From Fibrobacter sp. UBA4297 (lineage in GTDB: Bacteria > Fibrobacterota > Fibrobacteria > Fibrobacterales > Fibrobacteraceae), in contig NZ_DGUZ01000007.1 of NCBI RefSeq assembly GCF_002394865.1, forward strand, positions 27,586 through 91,585: a stretch of 64,000 nucleotides of DNA, in the 5' to 3' direction. The notes beneath the pieces were generated by a model. That model made no database searches. It worked only from the letters and a program-made list of their open reading frames with translations, and was not told where the DNA came from. Below, one piece after another: positions 33,472 through 42,135 of the stretch; position 1 is the first letter of the stretch; every line of letters begins with the position of its first letter. Made by a program: the position numbers and the translations under genes.

Positions 33472-33500
33472 AATATAGGAGTATTTTTTGAGGGTGGCAA
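33472..33500 (-). promoter_or_regulatory. Promoter of ilvBH
   Basis: On the minus strand TTGCCA (33500-33495), a 17-nt spacer and TATATT (33477-33472). The predicted start near 33465 gives a leader of about 40 nt, too short for a classical branched-chain attenuator, and no leader peptide is seen. The rest of 33501-33811 is AT-rich and holds only the repeat at 33704. Confidence 0.7.
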
Positions 33501-33703
33501 GAGGTGAAAGCCTAGTTTTGTGGAAATTTTTGAAATTTTTAGTGAAATTTTATTTTAAAACGACCTGTTTTGATGTGAAAATTGAAAATTTTTCGTTAAA
33601 TTTTTAAAAATTGAGTTTTGGATAAAGTAAAAGCTAGTGAATTTTGGATTAAATTTCTGTTTTATGACCTTTTTAGATGAAAAATAATTGTTTTGATGCG
33701 GAC

Positions 33704-33732
33704 GTCATCCTGGAGCGTAGCGATAGGATCCA
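33704..33732. repeat. Dispersed repeat, GTCATCCTGGAGC...GATAGGATCCA type
   Basis: Same element as 42161-42193 and 42276-42304, where it is translated inside a lipoprotein gene. Here it is intergenic, between ilvB and the secreted protein at 33812. Confidence 0.65.
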
Positions 33733-33811
33733 TTATTTCTCGTAATCCATTTAGTGTGATTCTCCTTATCATTAATTGGGCATCCCGCATTTTTTTTACT
33801 ATTTTAATCTT

Positions 33812-34213
33812 ATGCTTAAGAAAATCATACTTTCTCTATTCCTTGCGGCCGCCTTTGTGTTCGCCGCTGACCCGATCACCATTGAAGGGCGTTTGACCGA
33901 AATTCCGGGCAAGATGCCGAGCAATGACCTGTACAGCTATGTCTATGTATTTAAGTACAAGGTTGCAAAGGTGGTCTCGGGCAAACTCGACGCCAAGGAA
34001 GTTCTCGTGGGCGTTTATAACCCGCTCATCGCTCGCGGCAAGGTCAAGGACAAGATGGCCGACAAGTCCAAGGGCAACGTTGGCGAATTCAAGGCCAAGT
34101 CCAAATACACGCTCAAGCTTATCCCGCTCGAAGGCAACTGGGATGGCGCTGTTGAAGATGAATACTTTGACGACGAATCCCCGCGCTACTTGGCTATTGA
34201 AGTGAATGAGTAA
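33812..34213 (+). CDS. Small secreted protein of unknown function
   Basis: 133 residues from ATG 33812; the open frame extends upstream but the signal peptide starts here (MLKKIILSLFLAAAFVFAADP, cleavage after FAA or so). The mature part reads like a compact beta domain (ITIEGRLTEIP, YVYVFKYKVAKVVSG, KYTLKLIPLEGNW) that ends in acidic residues. No family is recognised. A TATTTT box ends 6 nt before the ATG and there is no Shine-Dalgarno sequence. The MBOAT gene follows after 178 nt holding a heptad pair. Confidence 0.75.
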   Translation: MLKKIILSLFLAAAFVFAADPITIEGRLTEIPGKMPSNDLYSYVYVFKYKVAKVVSGKLDAKEVLVGVYNPLIARGKVKDKMADKSKGNVGEFKAKSKYTLKLIPLEGNWDGAVEDEYFDDESPRYLAIEVNE

Positions 34214-34260
34214 TTAGACGAAAGAACGGGCTTCGCCCTACAGACTAGAGACGAAAGAGT
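34213..34260. repeat. Degenerate heptad array, left partner
   Basis: Units around AGACGAA and AGACTAG (for example TAGACGAAAG and GAGACGAAAG) are the inverse complement of the CTTTCGT/CTCTCGT units at 34357-34384. Confidence 0.5.
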
Positions 34261-34356
34261 AATAATGGCGCTTTGCGCTGAGTTATAGAAATTTCGTGTC
34301 TCGTTTTTTCTATCGTCGCCAAACTACAAATTGTTTTTATTTAATAATGCAACCTA

Positions 34357-34384
34357 CTCTCGTCTCTCGTCTTTCGTCTCTCGT
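34357..34384. repeat. Heptad array abutting the MBOAT start codon
   Basis: CTCTCGT, CTCTCGT, CTTTCGT, CTCTCGT, then CTAACCC directly against the ATG at 34392. The array replaces the place where a ribosome-binding site would be. Confidence 0.8.
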
Positions 34385-34391
34385 CTAACCC

Positions 34392-35810
34392 ATGGTTTTT
34401 TCCTCTCAAATCTTCTTGTTTTATTTCTTGCCGACGTTTTTGGTTGGCTACTTTGTTCTCTTCAAGCTCGGGGCCAAGCACTCGTTCTTGAACTTGTTCA
34501 TCACCATCTTCAGTTACGTCTTTTACGGCTGGCTCGAACCGTGGCTCGTATTCCTCATGTTCGGCTGCACGTTGGTGGTGTACGTGGCGGGGCGGTTCAT
34601 CTCGGCGCCTGACGCAAGCAAGTTCCAGCGAAATTTTGCGCTCGGTACGGCGATTGCGGTAAACCTCGGTGCACTTGGGTTCTTCAAGTATTACATGTTC
34701 GGCATGGGAATCGTGAACGATTTTGCGACCATGCTCGGCTGTGAACCGTTCTCTATTATGACGGTCCTTTTGCCGGTGGGTATTTCGTTCTACTCGTTCC
34801 AGTCCATGAGTTACGCGATTGACGTGTGGCGCGGTACGGCACCTCCGGTCAAGAATTTTGCGACATTCGCATGCTACGTGGCGCTTTTCCCGCAGCTTGT
34901 GGCAGGCCCGATTGTGCGTTACAATACGGTTGCCGAAGAACTTGAAACCCGCACGCATACGCTCGAAAACTTTGTGCGCGGTATTTTGTTCTTCTGCTTT
35001 GGTTTTGTCGAAAAAATCTTCCTTGCAAACCAGGTGGGCATTATCGCTGACCGCGTTTTTGCGGCCGATGCTCCGGGCGTCATCAACAGCTGGTGGGGCT
35101 CGCTTGCCTACATGTTCCAGATTTACTTTGACTTCTCGGCCTATTCTAATATGGCGATTGGCCTTGGACTTATGCTCGGGTTCCATTTTCCGCGCAACTT
35201 CAACGGCCCGTACCGCTCCGTAAGCATTACTGATTTCTGGAAGCGCTGGCACATTTCCCTTACGAGCTGGTTCCGCGATTACTTGTACATTCCGCTGGGT
35301 GGAAACCGCGTGCCTACAGGCCGCATGTATTTCAACCTTTTCCTCGTGATGTTCGTGAGTGGCGTTTGGCATGGCGCGAACTGGACGTTCGTGTGCTGGG
35401 GACTTTATCACGCCTTCTTCATGATTGTCGAGCGTGCGAACAACAAGAACGCCTGGTACTACAAGGCTCCTCGCGTGGTGCAAATTCTTTTGACTCAGAT
35501 AATAGTGCTTTTTGGCTGGGTGCTTTTCCGTGCGGATTCCATTGGCGATGCTGTTCGCATGTGGAAGAATATGCTTGGTCTTGGCGCAACGGCTGCTTCT
35601 GATGTTATTTTGTCTGCTGAAATTTTCACGCCGACATGCATTGTGTTTATGGCGCTTGCAGGGCTTTTCTCGTTCTGGAAATATCGCAGTTACGACTGGT
35701 GCGTTGACGTTTCGTTCAAAAAGTCGCTCATTGCGCTGGGCTTGTTTATTTTGGCAACGCTTGCGCTCTTTACCCAGAGCTACAATCCGTTCCTTTATTT
35801 CCAATTCTAG
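34392..35810 (+). CDS. MBOAT-family membrane O-acyltransferase (AlgI-like)
   Basis: 472 residues, polytopic. Typical AlgI/DltB-like features: an N-terminal FSSQIFLFYFLPTFLVGY segment, LPVGISFYSFQSMSYAIDVWRG, LFPQLVAGPIVRY, the FWKRWHISLTSWFRDYLYIPLGG loop and the conserved WHGANW with the likely catalytic His at 327. Such proteins pass acyl groups across the inner membrane to a periplasmic partner that decorates polysaccharide or peptidoglycan. No SGNH-type partner is visible nearby; the neighbours are a small secreted protein and an unknown barrel-like protein. There is no Shine-Dalgarno sequence; a heptad repeat array touches the start codon. Confidence 0.92.
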   Translation: MVFSSQIFLFYFLPTFLVGYFVLFKLGAKHSFLNLFITIFSYVFYGWLEPWLVFLMFGCTLVVYVAGRFISAPDASKFQRNFALGTAIAVNLGALGFFKYYMFGMGIVNDFATMLGCEPFSIMTVLLPVGISFYSFQSMSYAIDVWRGTAPPVKNFATFACYVALFPQLVAGPIVRYNTVAEELETRTHTLENFVRGILFFCFGFVEKIFLANQVGIIADRVFAADAPGVINSWWGSLAYMFQIYFDFSAYSNMAIGLGLMLGFHFPRNFNGPYRSVSITDFWKRWHISLTSWFRDYLYIPLGGNRVPTGRMYFNLFLVMFVSGVWHGANWTFVCWGLYHAFFMIVERANNKNAWYYKAPRVVQILLTQIIVLFGWVLFRADSIGDAVRMWKNMLGLGATAASDVILSAEIFTPTCIVFMALAGLFSFWKYRSYDWCVDVSFKKSLIALGLFILATLALFTQSYNPFLYFQF

Positions 35811-35823
35811 CGGCGAAGCCGCA

Positions 35824-35860
35824 GTAAACAGTGATTAGTAAGCAGTGGTTAGTAAACAGG
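35824..35860. repeat. Period-14 repeat, left partner
   Basis: TAAACAGTGATTAG, TAAGCAGTGGTTAG, then TAAACAGG. It faces the heptads at 35890-35917, and the intervening DNA folds as GGAATGTAA against TTACAATCC with one mismatch. Confidence 0.7.
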
Positions 35861-35889
35861 AATGTAAAAGGAACGTTCTTATTACAATC

Positions 35890-35917
35890 CTAACCACCAA
35901 CCACTAATCACTAACCA
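35890..35917. repeat. Heptad array (4 x 7 bp)
   Basis: CTAACCA, CCAACCA, CTAATCA, CTAACCA. Inverted relative to the repeat at 35824; the pair could form one long imperfect hairpin that may also terminate MBOAT transcription. Confidence 0.75.
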
Positions 35918-36006
35918 CTTGTATTTCTTATTACATTACGCTCATACCCCAAAGGGCCGAAGGCCCGAGCCCATACCTAAATGTTTCCTTTACTATATTA
36001 TTATCC

Positions 36007-37236
36007 ATGAAAAATGGTTTAAATAAGATATTCATTTTGCTAGCGATAATGGCGGGTGTTGCTTTTGCGGACCCGATTCCTGCGGAGGCTTTGACTCAGA
36101 GTGGTCTTGTGATGCGAGACCGCCAACTTCGCGATATCGGGCTTGTGATGCGTGGTGGGCGAGGTGGTTATATCGATATTGGCTACACTTATACGCCTTC
36201 GTCTGAACAGTTGCAGCTCAAGAGCAAGTATGGTGTTCATGATGGTTTTGCTTTTAGGCACCATTATGGAATTTTCGGGAGCTGGGTACTGGATTCCACG
36301 TCTCATTTGGGATTTCTGACGTGGTTTGACCGCGCCGGTTGGGATTCTCAGGACTTTTTCTTCTTCCCGCATTACGGCGACTTTGCGCACATTTCTTCGG
36401 CGTTTACGTGGGGTTTCTCGTACACGAATACAAAGTACGATGCTACGTTTGCATTGGGCTTGCAGCACCAGAATCTGGAGTTGGCGAGTAAAAGAGTTTT
36501 TCCGAATGAATCGGATTCGCTGTTGTTCTACTGGGGACATGCTCGCTATAAAAATGTGAGCATCCAGGGAAGTTTCTATCGCAACACGTTCCAGACGCTT
36601 CGACTTTCGTTGGATTTGGAATCTCGTGAACTTTACGGTGGTGTCGGGAGCGGATACAAGACTTATTTGCCGAACTTGAGTGCTACGATTTATCGTCGTA
36701 AGAATAATGGCGATGATGATAACTTTGTTCGTTTGAATTTAGAACAAAATCTTTATGAGCAACAGCTTTATGCAGATGTGTCGTATGATTTTCCGAAGGG
36801 CGGTTTTCATTCAGCTATTTTGAAATATTATCCGGCAAATTTTTCTCGATTGATTGGATTTGAGGCTTCGTGTTTGCGTCGTAATGAAATTGGCGGCTCT
36901 AGGGAATTGCTTTGGGGGGGCGCTATTGACTTTATCATTCTCCGCTTGGGGTACAATTCGGCCTTTGATTATGATAATATGTTTGGTGCAAAGGGTACGT
37001 TTATTGCCGAAATTCATCTGGATTTAGGCTCTATTGGCGGCAAGTTCTTTGGTCGAGGCGCTGCCAAGGCGACCGCTATGGAAACTTCTCAAAGAAAAGT
37101 TGACTTGCATAAATTCATGAAGGCATATTCGGAACAACAGAAGTTGAATACGACGGTTGATGCTCAGGGCAATAAGGTGATTGAAGCGAAGGGAATCCGC
37201 TACGAAAAAGTCGATGCAACCCAGGGAGGCAACTAA
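36007..37236 (+). CDS. Exported protein, probably outer-membrane beta-barrel-like
   Basis: 409 residues, family not recognised. Signal peptide MKNGLNKIFILLAIMAGVAFA. The mature region is dominated by short alternating aromatic/polar strands (GGYIDIGYTYTP, AFTWGFSYTNTKYDATFALGL, LYADVSYDFPKGGF), typical of a barrel. The last 60 residues are charged and less structured. TATATT (35994-35999) ends 7 nt before the ATG with no ribosome-binding site. Its stop overlaps the start of the next gene (TAATG), so it is coupled to the lipoprotein at 37236, a likely partner. Confidence 0.75.
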   Translation: MKNGLNKIFILLAIMAGVAFADPIPAEALTQSGLVMRDRQLRDIGLVMRGGRGGYIDIGYTYTPSSEQLQLKSKYGVHDGFAFRHHYGIFGSWVLDSTSHLGFLTWFDRAGWDSQDFFFFPHYGDFAHISSAFTWGFSYTNTKYDATFALGLQHQNLELASKRVFPNESDSLLFYWGHARYKNVSIQGSFYRNTFQTLRLSLDLESRELYGGVGSGYKTYLPNLSATIYRRKNNGDDDNFVRLNLEQNLYEQQLYADVSYDFPKGGFHSAILKYYPANFSRLIGFEASCLRRNEIGGSRELLWGGAIDFIILRLGYNSAFDYDNMFGAKGTFIAEIHLDLGSIGGKFFGRGAAKATAMETSQRKVDLHKFMKAYSEQQKLNTTVDAQGNKVIEAKGIRYEKVDATQGGN

Positions 37237-37736
37237 TGAAGTATTTACGTTTATTCCTTTGCTTTGTCGTGCTTTGTTTGACGGCTTGCATGAGTCATGT
37301 GATTACGGATACGACAACCAGGCTTCAGGTCGAAAACAGGACCGATGTTACGATTCTTGGAGTCGATATTATTTCTGAAGATGGAAAGTCTGTGCAACCG
37401 TGGATTCGCGATGCGATTGAACCGGGCGAAAAGAGCAAGGTTGTCGAAGAAGATTGGGTTGGAACGTTTAAGGTGAGAGTTCGCTTTGACAAGTGGAATG
37501 CTAAGTTGCTTGCAAGTGTAGGTAAGGTTTGTGCAACTTATAGCACTCCCGTTAGAGTGTATGCTTTAGCCAAACAAGGCGAACCGAACGTATTTGAAAT
37601 AGATGATAATGGTTGCAGTCAGGAAGGGCATGTTCATATGGTATATTCTGAAACAACCCTAGACTTTGAAGGCGGCAGCCAGCACCTCATTGTATCTCAA
37701 GACGAAGATGGAAACGTGGCATTTAAGTTGAAGTAG
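37236..37736 (+). CDS. Lipoprotein of unknown function
   Basis: 166 residues. Signal peptide and lipobox CLTAC (Cys 18). The mature part is a beta-sandwich-like domain beginning ITDTTTRLQVENRTDVTILGVDI, which resembles transthyretin-like or chaperone-like beta folds but no family can be assigned. It overlaps the preceding barrel-like gene by one base, so the two are translated together and probably act together at the outer membrane. Confidence 0.75.
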   Translation: MKYLRLFLCFVVLCLTACMSHVITDTTTRLQVENRTDVTILGVDIISEDGKSVQPWIRDAIEPGEKSKVVEEDWVGTFKVRVRFDKWNAKLLASVGKVCATYSTPVRVYALAKQGEPNVFEIDDNGCSQEGHVHMVYSETTLDFEGGSQHLIVSQDEDGNVAFKLK

Positions 37737-37766
37737 AGTTTAGAGCTTAGAACTTTGCTCTTCTCT

Positions 37767-37801
37767 CTAAGTTCTGCCGACTAAGTTCTGCCAACTAAGT
37801 T
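37767..37801. repeat. Heptad array
   Basis: CTAAGTT, CTGCCGA, CTAAGTT, CTGCCAA, CTAAGTT. A degenerate inverse partner (TTTAGAG, CTTAGAA) lies just after the gene stop at 37740-37753. The CTAAGTT unit is the one used next to ilvH. Confidence 0.7.
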
Positions 37802-37884
37802 CCCCTGTCTACTTGTACTTTCACTATGTTCAAGTACCAATAGTGCGCAAGGTTATGACGCAGCAGAATACTTGTATTCAGATA

Positions 37885-37940
37885 TGGCATAACCGCAGTC
37901 ACGAACGCCTTAGCGTTCAATGCTCGACTCGGTCATGCCA
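37885..37940. other. Two-level inverted repeat in the gap before smc
   Basis: Outer arms TGGCATAACCG (37885-37895) and CGGTCATGCCA (37930-37940) pair with one mismatch and enclose GAACGC-CTTA-GCGTTC (37903-37918). The inner hairpin also occurs in the tmRNA leader (27518-27533). No open frame is evident. With the heptads it is all that I see in the 333-nt gap 37737-38070. Confidence 0.5.
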
Positions 37941-38010
37941 AAGCAAGCTTTGTCGCGACGCTCATCTTACGCATTTGTCCTACCGCCTATTCCCTACATC
38001 TTACTTTTTT

Positions 38011-38038
38011 CTTTCGTCTTTCGTCTTTCGTCTTTCGT
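38011..38038. repeat. Heptad array (4 identical units)
   Basis: CTTTCGT four times, then CTAAAAC, 33 nt before the smc start. The same unit is found next to the MBOAT gene. Confidence 0.85.
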
Positions 38039-38070
38039 CTAAAACCTAATAATTACTACATTTCGCTACA

Positions 38071-41000
38071 GTGCAGATAACTAAGTTAAAGATTTTTGGT
38101 TTTAAATCCTTCGCGCAGAGGACAGAAATTAACTTCCCGACGAAGGGTCTTACGGCGGTCGTGGGGCCGAACGGCTGTGGCAAGTCCAATATTACGGACG
38201 CCATCCGTTGGGTGCTTGGCGAACAGAAAGCAGCCGCACTCCGTATGGGCAAGATGCAGGACGTGATTTTTAGCGGTACCGAAGAACGTGCCGCCATGAG
38301 TCTTGCTGAAGTTTCCATCGTAATTGATAACAGCGATGGCACGCTTGCTTCTGATTATTCCGAAGTCATTGTGACGCGCCGTGTGCACCGCGATGGTTCG
38401 GGCGAATACCTCATCAACAACCAGGAATGCCGTCTGCGTGATGTTCACGCCTTGCTTTTTGACTCGGGTCTTGGTTCCAGTACGTATTCGCAGATGAACG
38501 CCGACATGATCAAGGCGGTGCTTTCGGACAAGGCGGATGACCGCCGAGTGCTTTTTGAAGAAGCCGCCGGCGTGAGCAAGTACAAGCAGCAGCGCAAGGA
38601 AACGCGCCGCCAGCTCGAACGCGTGCAGATGGACATGGAACGTGTCGAAGACAACTTGCGCAGTGTCCGCCGCTCTGTCCGTCTTTATGAAACGCAGGCC
38701 GAAAAGGTCAATGCTTACAAGAAATTGAATACGCGCCTCCGCGAACTTGATTTGTCTGTCAGTTTGGACAAGTTTGAAGATTACAAGGAAGGCTTGGCCA
38801 CGCTTGACACGACGACCAAGCGCATGAACCACGAAGTGGAATCTTCTAAGACGAAGGCGACCGAACTCCAGGCGAAGATTGAAGAAAAGAAACTTGCCAT
38901 TAGCGAAGACGAGAACGCCTACCGCGATTTGGAACGCGAAGTGCAGGCCGCGACGATTGCCCTCAACGACTTGAACAACAATATCGTCCGCTTGCGCGAT
39001 TCCATGTCGAGCCTCCAGTCCTCTAACGACAAGGCGCAAAGTGAAATTGAACGCAGCGAACAGAAGTCGCAGGAACTCTCCGAAGAAAAAGCTCGCCTCG
39101 AAGAAGAAATAGCCGTTCTCGGTAGCGAAAACGACATGGACGAGCTGAATGCGCTTTTGGAACGTGAACGCGAAACGCTCCAGGTCATGCGCGACAAGGT
39201 CGATGACTTGCGTACGCAGTCCCGTGAGCTTTCGAACGAACGTTTGCAGGCGACGAACCGCGTGAACTCCCTCCGCGGCCGCTTTGAACGCATGGATGCC
39301 GAAGTCAACATGCTCCAGTCGAACATCGCGAAGTGGCAGACCGAAATCGAAGGTCTCGACAAGCAAAAGTCCGATGCCGAAGCGAACATCGCCGAAATCC
39401 AGGCGGGCATCGAGGACACAAATCGCGAAATCGAAAATCTCGAAGAACAGCGTGCCACGCGTGAAGAACGCTTGGAGTCGGAACGCGCTGAACTCACCGA
39501 AGCGCAACAGAAATTGCAGGGCTTGAAGAACGAAGAAGCGCGCTTGCAGTCTCGAATCGATGTGCTCCAGAGCGTGATGAACGAAGCTTCGGACGCAAAC
39601 CGTTACCTCAAGGAAAACAAGTCGAACCTCATTGGCGGTCTTGTTTCGGAACGTATCGAGGCGACACCGGAATACGCATCGAGCGTCGAAGCCGCTCTCG
39701 GTGAAATCCTTGATTCTGTTGTCGTGAATGGCGACAGTGCCGTGAATGAAATTGTAGATGCCCTCAAGAGCGAAAACGTGGGCAAGGTGCTCATGTCGCT
39801 TGTTTCGAGTGCGGCCCCTGCTTACGACAAGCCGGTGAACAATCCGGGTGTTGTCGGTTCGCTCAAAGATTTTGTGAAGACGGACGACGAAGTTTCTCCG
39901 TGGCTTTCGGGAATCCTCTCGCGCTATTTTGTTGTAGATTCCTTGCAGACTGCGCTGAACTTGGCGAAGGAATACCGTGGCGAGAACTTGAATTTTGTCA
40001 CCGCCGATACGATTGTGCGTACAAGCGGTCTTGTGTCGTTTGGCGTTTCGACGTCGGGCGCGCTCTCCCGCAAAAACGAAATTGCAGATGCCGAAGCGCT
40101 TTTGGAAAAAGTGCAAGGCGATATTTCGGCGGGCGAAGAAAATGTGGACCGCTTGCGTGAACTTACCGAAGAAGACGCGCAAATGCTTTCGTCCTTGGTC
40201 GATGAAATCCGTGAAAAGCGCGATTCTCTGCGTGGTGGCGATGCTTCTATCCGCATTCACCGGAATACGGTTGAAAACTGCACCCGTCGCTTGAACCAGT
40301 TGAATGGCGAAGTAACGAACGCGCAGAACAGAATTGAAGCGGCGGCGCAGTCCAAGAACAGCGATGCGGAACTTGCCGAAGCCGAAACCGAAGTCGAAAA
40401 GGTCGAAGAACGTTACCAGACGATTTCGGATCAACTCGGTGAAAACGAGACGATGCTCCGCGAAAAAGAAGAAGATGTCCGCGAACTCGAACGCAGCGCG
40501 CAAGACAAGACTTCTCGCTTAAAGCAGAACCAGAACCGCGTGGTCGCTATTGCCGACCAGATGGAATTCTTGGACAATACGATTCGCAACCGCCGCGAAG
40601 AGATCGAAAAGAACACAGTTTCGATTGAAAAGTTCGAGACGGATTGCAACAAGCTTGCCGACGAAGCCCAAGTCAAGGACAACGCGCTCCGTGAACTGGA
40701 ACGCAACCGCGACCTCGCTCGTGAACGCTACGACCTCGTGAGTGGCGATTTGGAAGGCTGGCGCGACGAAGTGAACCGCCTCCGCGACGACATGATTGAA
40801 AAGATGAAGGAACTGAATGACGTTGGCCGTCGTCAGGAATCCTTGCAGAACAATCTTGACCGCCTCCGCGAACGCATCACGAACGAATGGACTGTCGATT
40901 TGGACAATCCCGAAAACGTGGAACGTGTAGAATACACGCAGCCCGAAGCCGACCGCGAAATCCGTGAACTCCGCGGTAAGATTAAGGAACTGGGCCCGAT

Positions 41001-41625
41001 CAACGTCAACGTGATGGAAGATTACGAAGACGAAAAGAAGCGCCTCGAAGAAGTCGAAAAGCAGTTCGATGACCTCGATCGCGCCCGTGCATCGCTCGAC
41101 CGCACCATCACAAAGCTTGACGACATTGCCCGCCAGCGCTACCTGGATACGTTTGCACGCATCCAGAAGAACTTCCAGTTCGTGTTCAGTAAGCTGTTCC
41201 TCAATGGCGAAACGAAGATGAATCTTGTGGAACGCGTGGACGAAATGGGCAAGCCGATGGACATTCTCGATGCCGACATCGAAATCAACGTCCGCCCGAC
41301 CGGCAAGAAAATGCGCGGTATCAAGGCGCTTTCTGGTGGTGAACACGCCCTGACTGCAACAGCGCTGTTGTTCGCAATTTACATGGAAAAGCCGTCTCCG
41401 TACTGCGTGCTGGACGAAGTTGATGGTCCGCTTGATGACGCTAACGTGGGCCGTTTCATGGCGCTCCTCCGCGAATTCAGCAAGCAGACTTTGTTCATCG
41501 TGGTGACGCATAACAAGCGTACCATGGCCGAAGCCGATATGCTTTACGGCGTGACGCAGGAAATCAAGGGCATTTCCCGCATTGCTAGCGTGCAGCTCGC
41601 CGACGCAACTAAATTTGCGATTTAA
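38071..41625 (+). CDS. smc: Chromosome segregation SMC ATPase
   Basis: 1,184 residues, normal SMC length. The N-terminal ATPase half has Walker A GPNGCGKS (32-39) and a Q-loop region; long coiled coils flank a hinge (about 520-670, with SLVSERIEATPEYASSVEAALG and GVVGSLKDFV). The C-terminal half has the ABC signature ALSGGEHALTATALL (about 1086) and Walker B YCVLDEVDGPLDDAN (about 1111). SMC dimers with ScpAB compact and align newly replicated DNA; scpA and scpB are not in view. The start is GTG at 38071 with no Shine-Dalgarno sequence; TACATT ends 8 nt before it. Confidence 0.97.
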   Translation: MQITKLKIFGFKSFAQRTEINFPTKGLTAVVGPNGCGKSNITDAIRWVLGEQKAAALRMGKMQDVIFSGTEERAAMSLAEVSIVIDNSDGTLASDYSEVIVTRRVHRDGSGEYLINNQECRLRDVHALLFDSGLGSSTYSQMNADMIKAVLSDKADDRRVLFEEAAGVSKYKQQRKETRRQLERVQMDMERVEDNLRSVRRSVRLYETQAEKVNAYKKLNTRLRELDLSVSLDKFEDYKEGLATLDTTTKRMNHEVESSKTKATELQAKIEEKKLAISEDENAYRDLEREVQAATIALNDLNNNIVRLRDSMSSLQSSNDKAQSEIERSEQKSQELSEEKARLEEEIAVLGSENDMDELNALLERERETLQVMRDKVDDLRTQSRELSNERLQATNRVNSLRGRFERMDAEVNMLQSNIAKWQTEIEGLDKQKSDAEANIAEIQAGIEDTNREIENLEEQRATREERLESERAELTEAQQKLQGLKNEEARLQSRIDVLQSVMNEASDANRYLKENKSNLIGGLVSERIEATPEYASSVEAALGEILDSVVVNGDSAVNEIVDALKSENVGKVLMSLVSSAAPAYDKPVNNPGVVGSLKDFVKTDDEVSPWLSGILSRYFVVDSLQTALNLAKEYRGENLNFVTADTIVRTSGLVSFGVSTSGALSRKNEIADAEALLEKVQGDISAGEENVDRLRELTEEDAQMLSSLVDEIREKRDSLRGGDASIRIHRNTVENCTRRLNQLNGEVTNAQNRIEAAAQSKNSDAELAEAETEVEKVEERYQTISDQLGENETMLREKEEDVRELERSAQDKTSRLKQNQNRVVAIADQMEFLDNTIRNRREEIEKNTVSIEKFETDCNKLADEAQVKDNALRELERNRDLARERYDLVSGDLEGWRDEVNRLRDDMIEKMKELNDVGRRQESLQNNLDRLRERITNEWTVDLDNPENVERVEYTQPEADREIRELRGKIKELGPINVNVMEDYEDEKKRLEEVEKQFDDLDRARASLDRTITKLDDIARQRYLDTFARIQKNFQFVFSKLFLNGETKMNLVERVDEMGKPMDILDADIEINVRPTGKKMRGIKALSGGEHALTATALLFAIYMEKPSPYCVLDEVDGPLDDANVGRFMALLREFSKQTLFIVVTHNKRTMAEADMLYGVTQEIKGISRIASVQLADATKFAI

Positions 41626-41633
41626 AATTAGGG

Positions 41634-41661
41634 ATTAGGTTTTAGGTAATAGGCTTTAGGT
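41634..41661. repeat. Heptad array after smc, left partner
   Basis: ATTAGGT, TTTAGGT, AATAGGC, TTTAGGT, with a further AATTAGG just before. It faces the array at 41720. Confidence 0.75.
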
Positions 41662-41719
41662 TAATAATCGCGGCTTCGTCGCATGTTGCCGATGCTCGTA
41701 GTGCATGATACTCATCCTT

Positions 41720-41747
41720 CTACTACCTATGACCTGTTACATGTAAC
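41720..41747. repeat. Heptad array after smc, right partner
   Basis: CTACTAC, CTATGAC, CTGTTAC, ATGTAAC, then CTAATTT. The units share the AC end and complement the AGGT-rich left array, so the pair can fold back over 58 nt. Confidence 0.65.
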
Positions 41748-41756
41748 CTAATTTTT

Positions 41757-41800
41757 TGTCATCCTGAGCGAAGATGCGTAGCATCGTAGTCGAAGGATCT
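41757..41800. repeat. Dispersed repeat, TGTCATCCTGAGCG type (copy a)
   Basis: A 44-nt unit starting TGTCATCCTGAGCGAAGATG and ending GTCGAAGGATCT, with an internal GATGCGTAGCATC palindrome. Copy b at 41888 differs at one base. The 510-nt gap 41626-42135 holds three such elements and no gene. Confidence 0.8.
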
Positions 41801-41887
41801 AGTGAATTCTATGGCTATGGGGTCACTCCCTTACGGGGGCTCTGAGGTATGGGCGTTAGTATTTGCTGCTTTGTTGTTCATATGGTT

Positions 41888-41931
41888 TGTCATCCTGAGC
41901 GGAGATGCGTAGCATCGTAGTCGAAGGATCT
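41888..41931. repeat. Dispersed repeat, TGTCATCCTGAGCG type (copy b)
   Basis: Nearly identical to copy a (A to G after TGAGCG), in the same orientation, 131 bp apart. Confidence 0.8.
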
Positions 41932-41965
41932 TGTTAAGTTTTGAAATTGCGATACAAAAAAATAA

Positions 41966-42000
41966 CAGGATTCTTCCCTTTATAGGGTCAGGATGACGGA
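41966..42000. repeat. Inverted relative of the dispersed repeat
   Basis: CAGGATTCTTCCC...GGGTCAGGATGACGGA, the inverse orientation of the GTCATCCTGA element with a different core (CCCTATAAAGGG on the other strand). Confidence 0.6.
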
Positions 42001-42057
42001 TGAGAATGTCTATTAACTATAACACAGTTTTTCTATTTACTATATTTTTTTGTTTGT

Positions 42058-42080
42058 GTAAATCGTGATAAACGACTTAC
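42058..42080. promoter_or_regulatory. Operator-like inverted repeat upstream of FISUMP copy 2
   Basis: GTAAATCGT-GATAA-ACGACTTAC, arms matching at 8 of 9 positions with a 5-nt spacer, about 55-75 nt before the start codon at 42136. It could be a regulator site; no such repeat is seen before copy 1. Confidence 0.4.
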
Positions 42081-42135
42081 ATAAACGAGTTGTACTGTAT
42101 TTTTTATTGGTTATATGGGTGGAAAGGAGTATAGA

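Noticed and set aside
34341..35804. 487-codon open frame on the minus strand
   Set aside because: Antisense to the MBOAT gene; the charged, His/Arg/Glu-rich translation is typical of a shadow frame.
38086..40503. 805-codon open frame on the minus strand
   Set aside because: It lies fully antisense to smc and is explained by the C-ending codon bias of that gene; it has no domain and no upstream signal.
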